From Nakamurella sp. (GTDB lineage: Bacteria; Actinomycetota; Actinomycetes; Mycobacteriales; Nakamurellaceae): a stretch of 47,318 nt of DNA. Shown in pieces: positions 10,122 to 16,874 of this stretch. A model generated the notes under the pieces. It had not been told where the DNA came from. It searched no databases and saw only the letters and a program-made list of their open reading frames with translations. Location of the stretch: positions 1-47,318 of the forward strand of contig JAFIHI010000053.1 of the NCBI GenBank assembly GCA_017848755.1, read 5' to 3'. How positions within the stretch are numbered: position 1 is the stretch's first letter; each line of letters starts with the position of its first letter. Position numbers and translations under genes: made by a program.

Positions 10122-10361
10122 ATGGAAACGCCGACAGCGGCCGCCACCATCACGAAGAAGAGCGGCATCAAGCTCGCCATCGGCACGTTCGTGGGATGCA
10201 TCGTCGCGCTATTCGCCGCCGCCGCCATCATCAGCTCGCAGGTCGAAGGCGAGAACGCCACCTATCTCTGGGCCATGGTGCTGCTGGGCGCAGTGGTGAT
10301 CACCGCATTGTTGGCCGCGGTCTTCGTGCCGCATTGGAAGGAATTCCGCGAGCATCGGTGA
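10122..10361 (+). CDS. Small two-helix membrane protein, unknown function
   Basis: This 79-residue protein has a short Thr/Ala/Lys-rich cytoplasmic start and two hydrophobic helices (around LAIGTFVGCIVALFAAAAII and AMVLLGAVVITALLAAVFV), joined by a short loop SSQVEGENATYLW. It ends in a charged HWKEFREHR tail. No family is recognised. ATG at 10122 is chosen because a GAGGAG ribosome site precedes it. An in-frame GTG lies 15 nt earlier, within that site. It has its own likely promoter and no obvious operon partner. Confidence 0.7.
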   Translation: METPTAAATITKKSGIKLAIGTFVGCIVALFAAAAIISSQVEGENATYLWAMVLLGAVVITALLAAVFVPHWKEFREHR

Positions 10362-10460
10362 TTCGCCGGCGCGCAGCCCAGGAAGCCGCTGCGTCGTTCG
10401 ACGGGACTTCGCCGCCGCCACGTGACGCGGGCCACACGATCACCGCAATCGGCCCGGGCG

Positions 10461-10466
10461 TAGCGT
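10461..10466 (+). promoter_or_regulatory. Possible -10 element of CMD-family gene
   Basis: TAGCGT fits TANNNT and lies 42 bp before the ATG at 10509, leaving room for a leader with the AGGAGG ribosome site. Confidence 0.3.
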
Positions 10467-10508
10467 CGATGGTGTTGTCAATTTTGCTCTCCTTCAGGAG
10501 GCGGCGTT

Positions 10509-10985
10509 ATGCCCGTCATGGAAGCCATGCACCAGCGTCTGTCGATCAACGACATTGATCCGGATGCCTATAAGGCCGTGCTCGGTCTCGAGAAGTACGT
10601 CCACGCAGGCGGTTTGGACGAGGGCCTGCTGGCACTGGTCAAGTCCCGCGCCTCGCAGATCAATCACTGCGCGTGGTGCCTGGACATGCACCTGGCCGAA
10701 GCACGCGAGGCGGGCATCGAACAGCGCAAGCTCGACGTGCTGGCGGCATGGCGCGAGGCGGGCGACATGTTCTCGCCGCAGGAGCGCGCCGCGCTCGCGT
10801 TCGCCGAGCAGGTGACGCTGATCAGCGTCGACGGCGTGAGCGATGCCGTGTGGAGCGATGTGCGCGAGGTCTTCGACGAGAAGCAGACGGTGACGCTGCT
10901 CATGGCGATCGCCGCCATCAACGTGTGGAATCGCATGAACGTGACCGTCCGCACGAGCCTGCCGAGCCAGCCCGGCGGGTGGTGA
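10509..10985 (+). CDS. Carboxymuconolactone decarboxylase family (AhpD-like) protein
   Basis: This 158-residue all-helical protein belongs to the CMD/AhpD family, many members of which are small peroxidases or reductants of peroxidases. The redox motif is complete: Cys54-Ala-Trp-Cys57 within NHCAWCLDMH, with His61 as the usual partner. The second conserved part, EVFDEKQTVTLLMAIAAINV, is also present. An AGGAGG Shine-Dalgarno sequence lies 8 nt before the ATG. It is a single gene converging on the SMR gene. A role in peroxide or thiol defence is inferred from the family; the electron donor is unknown. Confidence 0.9.
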   Translation: MPVMEAMHQRLSINDIDPDAYKAVLGLEKYVHAGGLDEGLLALVKSRASQINHCAWCLDMHLAEAREAGIEQRKLDVLAAWREAGDMFSPQERAALAFAEQVTLISVDGVSDAVWSDVREVFDEKQTVTLLMAIAAINVWNRMNVTVRTSLPSQPGGW

Positions 10986-11083
10986 CCGTCGCGAACCGCC
11001 GCACCGTTTCGGTGTGAAACCGCCGAGTATGACGGTGTTCTCGGGTGCAGCCCCGTTCTTGGATGTCGCCGCGTTGTCGGGCG

Positions 11084-11419
11084 CTACTCGCCGGCCAGGT
11101 TCAGGCCGACGACGCCGATGACGATGACGGCGATGAAGACGAACTTCCAGATGTTCGCCGACTCACCGAGGAACACGGCGCCGATGATCGCGATCGCGGC
11201 CGTGCCGACGCCCGACCAGACCGCGTACGCGATGCCGACCTGCATCCCGGCACGCAGGGCAAGCGCCAGGCCGACCATGCTGGCGATGTAGCCGACGGCG
11301 ACGATGCCGACGTTGAGCACGTTCGGGTGGCTACTTACCGCCTTGAGCACGGTGGTGCCGACGAGCTCGCAGGCGATGGCCGCCCACAGCCACATCCACT
11401 GCACGACGCCCGGAGACAC
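11084..11419 (-). CDS. SMR-family multidrug/guanidinium efflux protein
   Basis: This four-helix transporter of 111 residues works as a dimer driven by the proton gradient. The essential membrane Glu is in the first helix (IACELVGTTVLK), and the fourth-segment signature AYAVWSGVGTA is present. Whether it belongs to the QacE-like or the SugE/Gdx-like branch is not clear. The GTG at 11419 sits 6 nt after a minus-strand TAATCT and has no Shine-Dalgarno sequence, so it is probably leaderless. Most actinobacterial SMR proteins have a similar length. Confidence 0.9.
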   Translation of the reverse strand: MSPGVVQWMWLWAAIACELVGTTVLKAVSSHPNVLNVGIVAVGYIASMVGLALALRAGMQVGIAYAVWSGVGTAAIAIIGAVFLGESANIWKFVFIAVIVIGVVGLNLAGE

Positions 11420-11425
11420 CGACTC

Positions 11426-11431
11426 AGATTA
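11426..11431 (-). promoter_or_regulatory. -10 element for leaderless SMR gene
   Basis: The minus strand reads TAATCT, 6 nt, GTG. The spacing fits transcription starting at the start codon. Confidence 0.45.
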
Positions 11432-11715
11432 CTGGCCGGGCGGCGCCCCAGGCGGTGGGCACGACTTGCAGTGAGAAGACACCGATCATCGAGGCCGGGC
11501 ATCAGGCTCGTGTCGTGGTCGCGGGGGCATCACCGATCCAACCGGCGTGCCCGTGAGTGCCTTGGCACACGGTCATGACCACGGATTGTCGTGACGAAAT
11601 GCCTGCCCGTTGGCTGGCACCTTGTCACCGGTATGCGACCAGCGCGCGCTGCCACGTTACGCGCATTCAATGCGGCGCGCTCACCCACCGCCCTGAGCTG
11701 TGCGTTATACAATGC
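11432..11715. other. Intergenic stretch without a supported gene
   Basis: No open frame here has a convincing protein. The base composition falls toward A/T near 11590-11720, which marks the left edge of the atypical region. GTCATGAC and GTCGTGAC occur 8 bp apart near 11573-11596, a weak repeat with no assigned role. Confidence 0.4.
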
Positions 11716-11729
11716 TAGCCTTTCGCAGT

Positions 11730-11984
11730 ATGATACACGACGCGCCCATCCCACTTCCCGGAGTGGAGCTATTTGACACCCCAGAAGATGCCGCGTTGGC
11801 GGGATGGCGCTCGACACCAGCCGCCCATCCCCGTGCCATCGCGGTTGATCAGAGTCCAGAACCAGATTGTGTCTACGTGACTGTTGAGACCGATGCGGCC
11901 GATAGCCTCCTCAACAGAGATGTCGCGACATGCTGGCGGACGGCAAGCGGAATGTGGTGGGAAGCATCGAGTGCAGGAGCCTGA
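11730..11984 (+). CDS. Small hypothetical protein
   Basis: This 84-residue soluble protein begins with IPLPGVELFDTPEDAALAGW, followed by a compact WRSTPAAHPRAIAVDQ segment and a valine-rich strand CVYVTVET. The pattern resembles short uncharacterised actinobacterial proteins that start ELFD.P..A...GW and end with a Trp-containing strand, but no function is known. The start at ATG 11730 is suggested by TAGCCT (11716-11721) 8 nt before it. Two earlier in-frame starts at 11700 and 11712 lie at or before that element. There are no neighbours in the same direction. Confidence 0.5.
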   Translation: MIHDAPIPLPGVELFDTPEDAALAGWRSTPAAHPRAIAVDQSPEPDCVYVTVETDAADSLLNRDVATCWRTASGMWWEASSAGA

Positions 11985-12144
11985 GGAAACCCCTACAGTG
12001 GCCTCCCGTCACCGCATCACTCCTGCATGGAAGTCACCAATGTCGGGCATTGTGACTGAGGCTTGCCAAGGCACGGGTTGGTAGTAAACGAAAAGTCCAC
12101 GATAACGGCTGAAAGTAACTGCCCAAAGTCTAGATTCGTGAGGG

Positions 12145-12531
12145 CTACGGCATCTCGCATGGATACGGTAGCATTGTTTGGCATCTAAAACTTCCATGCG
12201 CCTGATCCCCAGAACCCATGTTGTACGGATGTGTCCCGCCGTCCGGTCCGCTTGGCGAGAATGTCCACTTCATCCCTATGTCCTTGCTGTCAACTCCGCG
12301 CCAGTCGGGGTTATTCACCTTCCATCCCCATGCAAAGATAGTTCCGGTAGGCGTGCATGTCACTTGCATTGTAAAGATGGTTGCGAGATCGGTTTGTTTC
12401 CAATAACTGCTACAACCCAACCGAATAGTTCCATTTGTTTTGATGTGTGCGCTCGCGCTTGTCGCGGTGAACACACTCCCGAAAAGCATCAACCCGACGG
12501 TTGCAAAAAGGAGAGCTACCCGTCGTTTCAC
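12145..12531 (-). CDS. Small secreted cysteine-containing protein, unknown function
   Basis: The 128-residue product starts with a clear Sec signal peptide: KRR, then about 20 hydrophobic residues (ALLFATVGLMLFGSVF) and a TSASA-H cleavage site. The mature part of about 100 residues is rich in Trp, Gly and Thr and has four cysteines (LGCSSYW, VTCTPTG, FRCQT, PYPCEMP), which suggests two disulfides outside the cell. No family is recognised. Codon use is strikingly A/T-richer than in neighbouring genes. GTG at 12531 is chosen because it gives a normal signal peptide and follows TACCCT by 5 nt. The frame stays open to 12624. Confidence 0.6.
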   Translation of the reverse strand: MKRRVALLFATVGLMLFGSVFTATSASAHIKTNGTIRLGCSSYWKQTDLATIFTMQVTCTPTGTIFAWGWKVNNPDWRGVDSKDIGMKWTFSPSGPDGGTHPYNMGSGDQAHGSFRCQTMLPYPCEMP

Positions 12532-12739
12532 CTGTGAGGGTATCGACCTGCCTCGGTCTCCTTCGGTTTCAACGCGCGTCGCACCAGAACGGCTCACTGC
12601 CACAGCAGTCACTCGTACACGCATGAGTCAGTTGCTCTCGTCGTCGGAGCGCTTTCTTGCCCCGTGATCGATATACGAGGCACCATGACCGATGATCTGC
12701 GCCACATGCAACGCGCTAACCAGAATCGTTGCGTAGTCG

Positions 12740-12925
12740 TTACTCAACGATGATCGACGGCCACCGAAGGTAGCCGGCCAACCCGCGCTCGGTGCAGGGT
12801 CGATCCTCGCCACGCATCAACAGTTGGTACACAGCGATTCGCGCGAGCACACACCCCTGGTGGAAAACGGCGAGCGCGTATCCGGTACGAACGCCGGACA
12901 TAAGTGCGCAGCCCGACGTCGCCAA
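12740..12925 (-). pseudogene. Possible gene remnant, helical segment
   Basis: The minus strand encodes a stretch with alternating hydrophobic and charged residues (GYALAVFHQGCVLARIAVYQ, then LLMRGEDRPCTERGLAGYLRW) ending at a stop. It faintly recalls the C-terminal helices of aminoglycoside-phosphotransferase-like proteins, but the match is too weak to name. There is no ribosome site, and frames around it are broken. Confidence 0.2.
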
Positions 12926-13364
12926 GTGCCTGGTGCCGCGCCGGCACTAAGACCTGTGCAACCGCTGTCGCGCGAACCAAGTTCGTGCTCATCGATGCAA
13001 CAGACCGGATCTCACCAGCCGATCGCCCCGACCGGCCACACCACCACGCGCAGGCACGTCACCAATATTCCGGTCAGGTCAGATAGCGCGCTCGCGCGGC
13101 GTCAGAGAACGGGCCACGATCGTCAATCTGCTGCCGCGCGCGTCCGATCGTCCATGATAGAGAATCGACCTACACGAATTAGAAGGTCAAATCGCGCCCG
13201 CAACTCGCAAGGCGAGCGGCACGTCCCGTCTGCCCCACCCCGACCGGTATCCTGGGACGGGTCGCCCTTTGACACAGAGTTGCCGACCGGGTCGGGTTAC
13301 GCGGACGCCGATTGCCGCGTGGGGTCGATCCGTGCAACAACGTGCAGCGGTTGCACCGGACGAC

Positions 13365-13550
13365 GTTACCGGGACCTCGCTTCAGCCGCGAGCCCCAATC
13401 CGGCGCGGTGCCCAGGCATCAACATATTGATAGCCATACGGCCATCGTGGACGGCACCGGCGGCGACGGAACCGCCGAACGAGGCGACGGCAAACATCCC
13501 CGGCGCCACAACCGGGTATTCGGACGATTCCCATGCCTGACGTCACCACT
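13365..13550 (-). pseudogene. Possible gene remnant, Ala/Gly-rich segment
   Basis: Between two in-frame stops the minus strand encodes about 58 residues of protein-like composition, including EYPVVAPGMFAVASFGGSVA and DGRMAINMLMPGHRAGLGLA. No Shine-Dalgarno sequence or promoter is obvious and no family is recognised. It could be a very short gene starting at the internal ATG (MFAVAS), or debris. Confidence 0.25.
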
Positions 13551-13553
13551 GCT

Positions 13554-13572
13554 GCGGGGTTTCGAGCCCCGC
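13554..13572 (-). terminator. Weak hairpin after aminotransferase gene
   Basis: GCGGGG (13554-13559) pairs with CCCCGC (13567-13572) around a 7-nt loop, 7 bp beyond the aminotransferase stop. The stem is short and has no T-tract. Confidence 0.4.
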
Positions 13573-13578
13573 GGCGTG

Positions 13579-14760
13579 CTATGCCGACCGATCAATGAGG
13601 TCATCGATCGCTGCGCGCAGCCGGCTCACTCCGGCGGCGAATTCCTCCGGCTCCGGCAGGAGCGAGAGCGCGAGCGTGTGCGCGTTCGCCAAGTCGTAGA
13701 ACCAGCCCGGGTGCACGGCGAGGTGCGCGCTACGTAGCAGGTGCACGGCGAGGTCGTCGACCGGCAGGTGCTGCGGCACGTCGACCAGGACCGTCCATCC
13801 GCCGTCGCACCGCCGCACCCGGTACGGCCCCGCAATAAGCGCCGCCCGGAGGTGCGCGAGGTTGCTCTGCAGGCGCCGCCGGGTTGTCGCCACCGACTCG
13901 TCCGCGAGCGCGAGCAGGTCGGGCAGCGCGGCGGCGATCGGCCCGCTCACCGGTAGGAACGCGTCCGCGATCCGGTCGAGGGCGTCCCGGAGCGCCGCGA
14001 GATCGGTTGCGGGACCGGACAACCGGATCCACCCGAGTTTGAGTTGCGGCGCACAGAGAAGTTTCGACGCACCGCCCAGGGTGAACGTCGGCACACGCCG
14101 CTCGCCGGAGATCGTGCACGGTTCGCCGTCGAGAGCGAAGGGCTCGAAGACCTCGTCCGCGATGAGCGCGATGCCATGGCGCGCGCACGCGTCGACCACG
14201 GCGTCGGTGCCCGCGCCAGTGCCCGCGCCGAGATAGGAGCCTGTCGGGTTCCCAGGATTGACGACCACCACCGCGCGGACCTGCGGGCCTGTCACGGCTC
14301 GTTCGAGCGATTCCGGGTCGAGGATCCAGCCGTCCGGATGGACGTAGTCCAGCCGATAGTCCGTCGTGCGCACGCTCGTGAGCCGCGCGAGCGGCTCGGT
14401 GAGCGGGTAGCCGGGCCGGGGCACGGCGATCGCCTGCCCTGGATCCGCGAGGAGGGTGAACAGCCAGGAATACGCCTCCGACGTGGACGACGTGAGCCAG
14501 TAGTCGGTCGGGTCGCCGCCGAAGCGCGCCGCGAGCGCCTCGCGGGCCGGTCTCGGGCCGCGCGGGTGCGGCTGGTAGCGAGCGGCGTCAGGAACGTGCC
14601 GGGCGATCACGTCGAGGATGCCGGGGTGCAGGAGACCGTGTCGCGTCGGGTTGGAGTCGGACAGGTCGGTGATCTCGACGCCGGCGGCGACGAGCGCCGC
14701 TCGGGCCTGCGCGATCGAGTTCAGGCCGGCGCCCGCCGCAGCCCGCTCGGCCAATCGCAC
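13579..14760 (-). CDS. PLP-dependent aminotransferase class I/II
   Basis: This fold-type I aminotransferase has about 393 residues. Motifs in order are DSNPTRHGLLHP, YQPHPRGPRPAREALA, a tyrosine loop (SSTSEAYSWLF), VVVNPGNPTGSYLG, LIADEVFEPF with the PLP-pairing Asp, and the Schiff-base Lys in LGGASKLLCAPQLKLGW. The substrate is not clear. The minus-strand -10 TACGAT (14773-14768) overlaps the ATG at 14769, and the in-frame GTG at 14760 lies 7 nt after it. A leaderless start at 14760 is therefore favoured; an ATG start adds three residues. It stands alone between two intergenic hairpins. Confidence 0.88.
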   Translation of the reverse strand: MRLAERAAAGAGLNSIAQARAALVAAGVEITDLSDSNPTRHGLLHPGILDVIARHVPDAARYQPHPRGPRPAREALAARFGGDPTDYWLTSSTSEAYSWLFTLLADPGQAIAVPRPGYPLTEPLARLTSVRTTDYRLDYVHPDGWILDPESLERAVTGPQVRAVVVVNPGNPTGSYLGAGTGAGTDAVVDACARHGIALIADEVFEPFALDGEPCTISGERRVPTFTLGGASKLLCAPQLKLGWIRLSGPATDLAALRDALDRIADAFLPVSGPIAAALPDLLALADESVATTRRRLQSNLAHLRAALIAGPYRVRRCDGGWTVLVDVPQHLPVDDLAVHLLRSAHLAVHPGWFYDLANAHTLALSLLPEPEEFAAGVSRLRAAIDDLIDRSA

Positions 14761-14767
14761 AAGTCTC

Positions 14768-14773
14768 ATCGTA
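14768..14773 (-). promoter_or_regulatory. -10 element for leaderless aminotransferase gene
   Basis: The minus strand reads CCCTACGATG, with TACGAT 7 nt before GTG 14760. The same CCCTACGATG decamer occurs at the pmt and senX3-like starts. Confidence 0.45.
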
Positions 14774-14822
14774 GGGCGGCCCGGTGCGGCGGCGCCCCTC
14801 GCCCACGTGCCGCCCGGCCTTT

Positions 14823-14876
14823 CCGGGTTGGGTGTCTCAAGGTGCGTCGGAGCGCACTGTGGAGTGCCCAACCCGG
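14823..14876. terminator. Nested inverted repeat after the ClpN gene
   Basis: CCGGGTTGGG (14823-14832) pairs with CCCAACCCGG (14867-14876). Inside it, GTGCG pairs with CGCAC around TCGGAG. The structure lies about 90 bp past the stop of the minus-strand Clp N-domain gene and about 50 bp upstream of the aminotransferase promoter, so it is a likely terminator between the two. Confidence 0.5.
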
Positions 14877-14965
14877 AGGGTGCGACCGCGGCTCGCATCG
14901 GGCTCGACGGTGTGCACCGCAGGGACGTGCGCGCCGCAGGGTGCAAACGCCACGAGGTCGAACGG

Positions 14966-15616
14966 TCAGCCGTTGACTGACTCTCCTGGCTCCGTCGCGC
15001 CGGGTTCGATATCGAGACGTCGCTCGATCGCGGCCAGCCGAGCATCGATAGCCGCGAGCCGGCCCTCGATAGCGCCCAGGCGTGATTCGATCCCGTGGAC
15101 CACGGCGGATGCCGCCCGCTCACCCCGCTGCGGGCGATTCGGCCGGTCCGGTTCGGCCGGCATGATCTCGACGACCCGGTCACGGGCGGCGTCGAGGGTG
15201 ACCCCCAGCGAAGCCAGCGTGCGCGCCGCAGAACCTTCCCCCTCACGGATCAGCGCCAGCAGAATGTGCCCGGTGCCGATGTAGTCGTGGCCGAGCGTCA
15301 GCGATTCGCGCAGCGACAGTTCCAGGATCTTCTTCGCCCGCGGCGTGAACGGGATGTGGCCGCTCACCGCGTGTTCCCGACGCCCGAACCCACGCCGGGA
15401 GGGCCGATCCGTCTGCGTCGCCGAGTCGATTCCCTGCCGGATCGCCTCCGGCGAGACCTCCAGCGACTCCAGCACTTTCGTTACCGTCCCGTCGTGAGCG
15501 CGCAGCACCCCGAGCAGCAGATGCTCGGAGCCGATGTAGTTGTCGCCGCGCTCGCGTGCCGATTCCTGCGCCAAGACGATCGTTTGGCGTGCCGCGTCGG
15601 TGAACCTCTCGAACAT
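14966..15616 (-). CDS. Clp N-terminal (ClpR) domain protein without ATPase
   Basis: The 216-residue protein consists of two Clp repeat motifs, the substrate/adaptor-binding domain of ClpC/ClpA. The first is FTDAARQTIVLAQESARERG with HLLLGVL; the second is FTPRAKKILELSLRE with GTGHILLALIREGEGSAARTL. No AAA+ module follows. After it comes a heptad-like tail of repeated RLxAIE/D units (RLGAIEGRLAAIDARLAAIE), probably a short coiled coil. It resembles mycobacterial ClpC2, a stand-alone domain linked to protection against Clp-directed toxicity. Whether it binds the same ligands is inference. The ATG at 15616 begins the canonical MFERFT. Confidence 0.88.
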   Translation of the reverse strand: MFERFTDAARQTIVLAQESARERGDNYIGSEHLLLGVLRAHDGTVTKVLESLEVSPEAIRQGIDSATQTDRPSRRGFGRREHAVSGHIPFTPRAKKILELSLRESLTLGHDYIGTGHILLALIREGEGSAARTLASLGVTLDAARDRVVEIMPAEPDRPNRPQRGERAASAVVHGIESRLGAIEGRLAAIDARLAAIERRLDIEPGATEPGESVNG

Positions 15617-15778
15617 CGCCCTACCCGCCTTCCGGTCGCGGGGCCGCGGGGGCGGCGCCTGCCGGTGAGCCCGCGCCGCCGGCGCAGAACCTCCCGCCCG
15701 ATGGACCGAGTATGGCACCGGCGCGTCCCGAACGCTCCGGCGTCGGGCCATGATGCCCCGCGTATGGGAAGGTGATGC

Positions 15779-16174
15779 ATGGGCCCGACCCGGAACAACG
15801 TCATCGGCGCCTTGGTGTGCGCGACGGCCGCGCTCGGCGCCTGCGGCGCGGCTCCGGTCGGCGACGCGCCCACGACGGCGCCCCCGACGCCGTGCATCGA
15901 TGCCAGTCCGACCTTCTACGTGACCCTCGCGTCCGACGCGACCGGGCAGGTCACGCCGGAGCGTGCGGCCCGGGATTTCGCGGCGCATGACGAGTCCTTG
16001 GTCGGCACGCCGGCCGACGACTGGTCCGAGATCCCCGATCCCATGGGACAAACCGTCGAGGCACCCCATGAGGTCGTGCTCCGCTCGGGCACTGTCTACG
16101 TGCGCGTGATCACGCTGCCCAACGGCGCGTGGGCGGTGATCTCCGGCGGGCATTGCGCCCTGCGAGGCGAGTGA
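15779..16174 (+). CDS. Putative lipoprotein, unknown function
   Basis: This 131-residue protein has an N-terminal lipoprotein signal: a hydrophobic stretch (VIGALVCATAALGACG) with lipobox LGAC and the lipidated Cys at residue 22. A short Thr/Pro-rich linker follows. The mature part contains two further Cys (PCIDASPTFYVTL and GGHCALRGE near the C-terminus) that may form a disulfide. It is probably anchored outside the cell membrane. No family is recognised. The ATG at 15779 has a GGAAGG-type ribosome site. It is divergent from the ClpN gene. Confidence 0.7.
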   Translation: MGPTRNNVIGALVCATAALGACGAAPVGDAPTTAPPTPCIDASPTFYVTLASDATGQVTPERAARDFAAHDESLVGTPADDWSEIPDPMGQTVEAPHEVVLRSGTVYVRVITLPNGAWAVISGGHCALRGE

Positions 16175-16454
16175 CTTCCGCAGCGCGGCAACACCTCGCC
16201 GGCATTCGGCGATCCTCGACGCGGCAGTCCCGCGCCCACCGACCGATCAGCGAGCGTGCTGACCCAGGTGCCGGTGCCGCCTGCCACCAGACCAAGGAGG
16301 TGGGCTGTGGCGGGGACCTCGACGGTGTGCGTGACGGTGCCGAAACCGCCGGCGTCCGGCAGGATCTCGATGGTGTTCGTATCGGCGGCGGACGGAGCTC
16401 GTCCGGGACGCCGTCATCCCCGAGGATGACGATCTCGGGCGGCTCCGATCCCAT
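16096..16454 (-). pseudogene. Frameshifted small gene remnant
   Basis: From ATG 16454 the minus strand reads MGSEPPEIVILGDDGVPDEL, which looks like real protein. Near 16385, within a CCGCCGCCG run, good coding character moves to another frame (ADTNTIEILPDAGGFGTVTH, then VEVPATAHLLGLVAGGTGTW) and fades toward 16200. The simplest reading is one small gene of unknown function broken by a frameshift. The second frame ends at a stop at 16096, inside the tail of the lipoprotein gene on the other strand. Confidence 0.4.
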
Positions 16455-16589
16455 TCACCGACCCTACTGGCAGACACCGGAAGGCACCCGGCGGCACCGG
16501 CTCGGTTATGAGTTCCGTTGCTGCAGAAGAGGTATGGAGGTGAATATCGTCATAATCGGCGGCCCAAGATCGCTGCGGTTCATTTCTAG

Positions 16590-16694
16590 CGGGTGAGGAT
16601 CTCCTCGCGGCGGAAGGTGGCGCGGGTGACGCCGAACAGGGCTGCGGCGATCAGCCGCAATGATCCAGCCGCCGGTCGCCGAGCCCTTGCCACT
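16590..16694 (-). pseudogene. Possible C-terminal gene fragment
   Basis: On the minus strand a short frame ending in a stop near 16590 reads LRLIAAALFGVTRATFRREE followed by ILTR. A hydrophobic stretch followed by a basic tail resembles the last helix of a membrane protein. No start or upstream coding part is present. It lies between the frameshifted remnant and the pst promoter, so it may be debris. Confidence 0.25.
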
Positions 16695-16701
16695 GGGTCA
16701 C

Positions 16702-16745
16702 AGTCACCGAGCAGCCGCGCAGTGTTCACCTGGCATTCACCTTGG
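16702..16745 (+). promoter_or_regulatory. PHO-box-like RegX3/PhoP operator upstream of pstS
   Basis: Two 11-bp direct-repeat units lie side by side: GTTCACCTGGC (16724-16734) and ATTCACCTTGG (16735-16745). They match the repeat pattern known for actinobacterial PhoP/RegX3-type regulators of phosphate genes. A weaker copy, AGTCACCGAGC (16702-16712), sits exactly two units upstream. A possible -10, TAGCGT (16773-16778), follows. A RegX3-like regulator is encoded at the end of the same cluster. Confidence 0.7.
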
Positions 16746-16874
16746 CGCCGTGCTCCGGCTACCTCGACTTCCTAGCGTCTCCGGTGGGTCGCGAAAACGC
16801 GGCGGCCTCACCCGATGCGGCGGACGTCGATCGACGAACCGCGAGACGCGGGTGACATCCAGAGAGGAACGCGA

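Larger units (their letters stand above)
12532..13578. other. Gene-poor, A/T-richer stretch with probable gene debris
   Basis: This roughly 1-kb stretch between the secreted-protein gene and the aminotransferase has no convincing full gene. Two short minus-strand segments have protein-like composition (12740-12925 and 13365-13550, listed separately). A plus-strand open frame at 12824-13540 is Arg/Pro/Ser-rich and lacks any ribosome site, so it is treated as noise. Confidence 0.4.

Noticed and set aside
12824..13540. 238-codon plus-strand frame in the gene-poor region
   Set aside because: Arg/Ser/Pro-rich, no promoter or ribosome site, no domain, and it overlaps a more protein-like minus-strand segment.
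13554..13572. tRNA T-arm look-alike (GGGG-TTTCGAG-CCCC)
   Set aside because: The loop is off the TTCRANY register, and no matching acceptor, D or anticodon arms exist 50-70 nt upstream.
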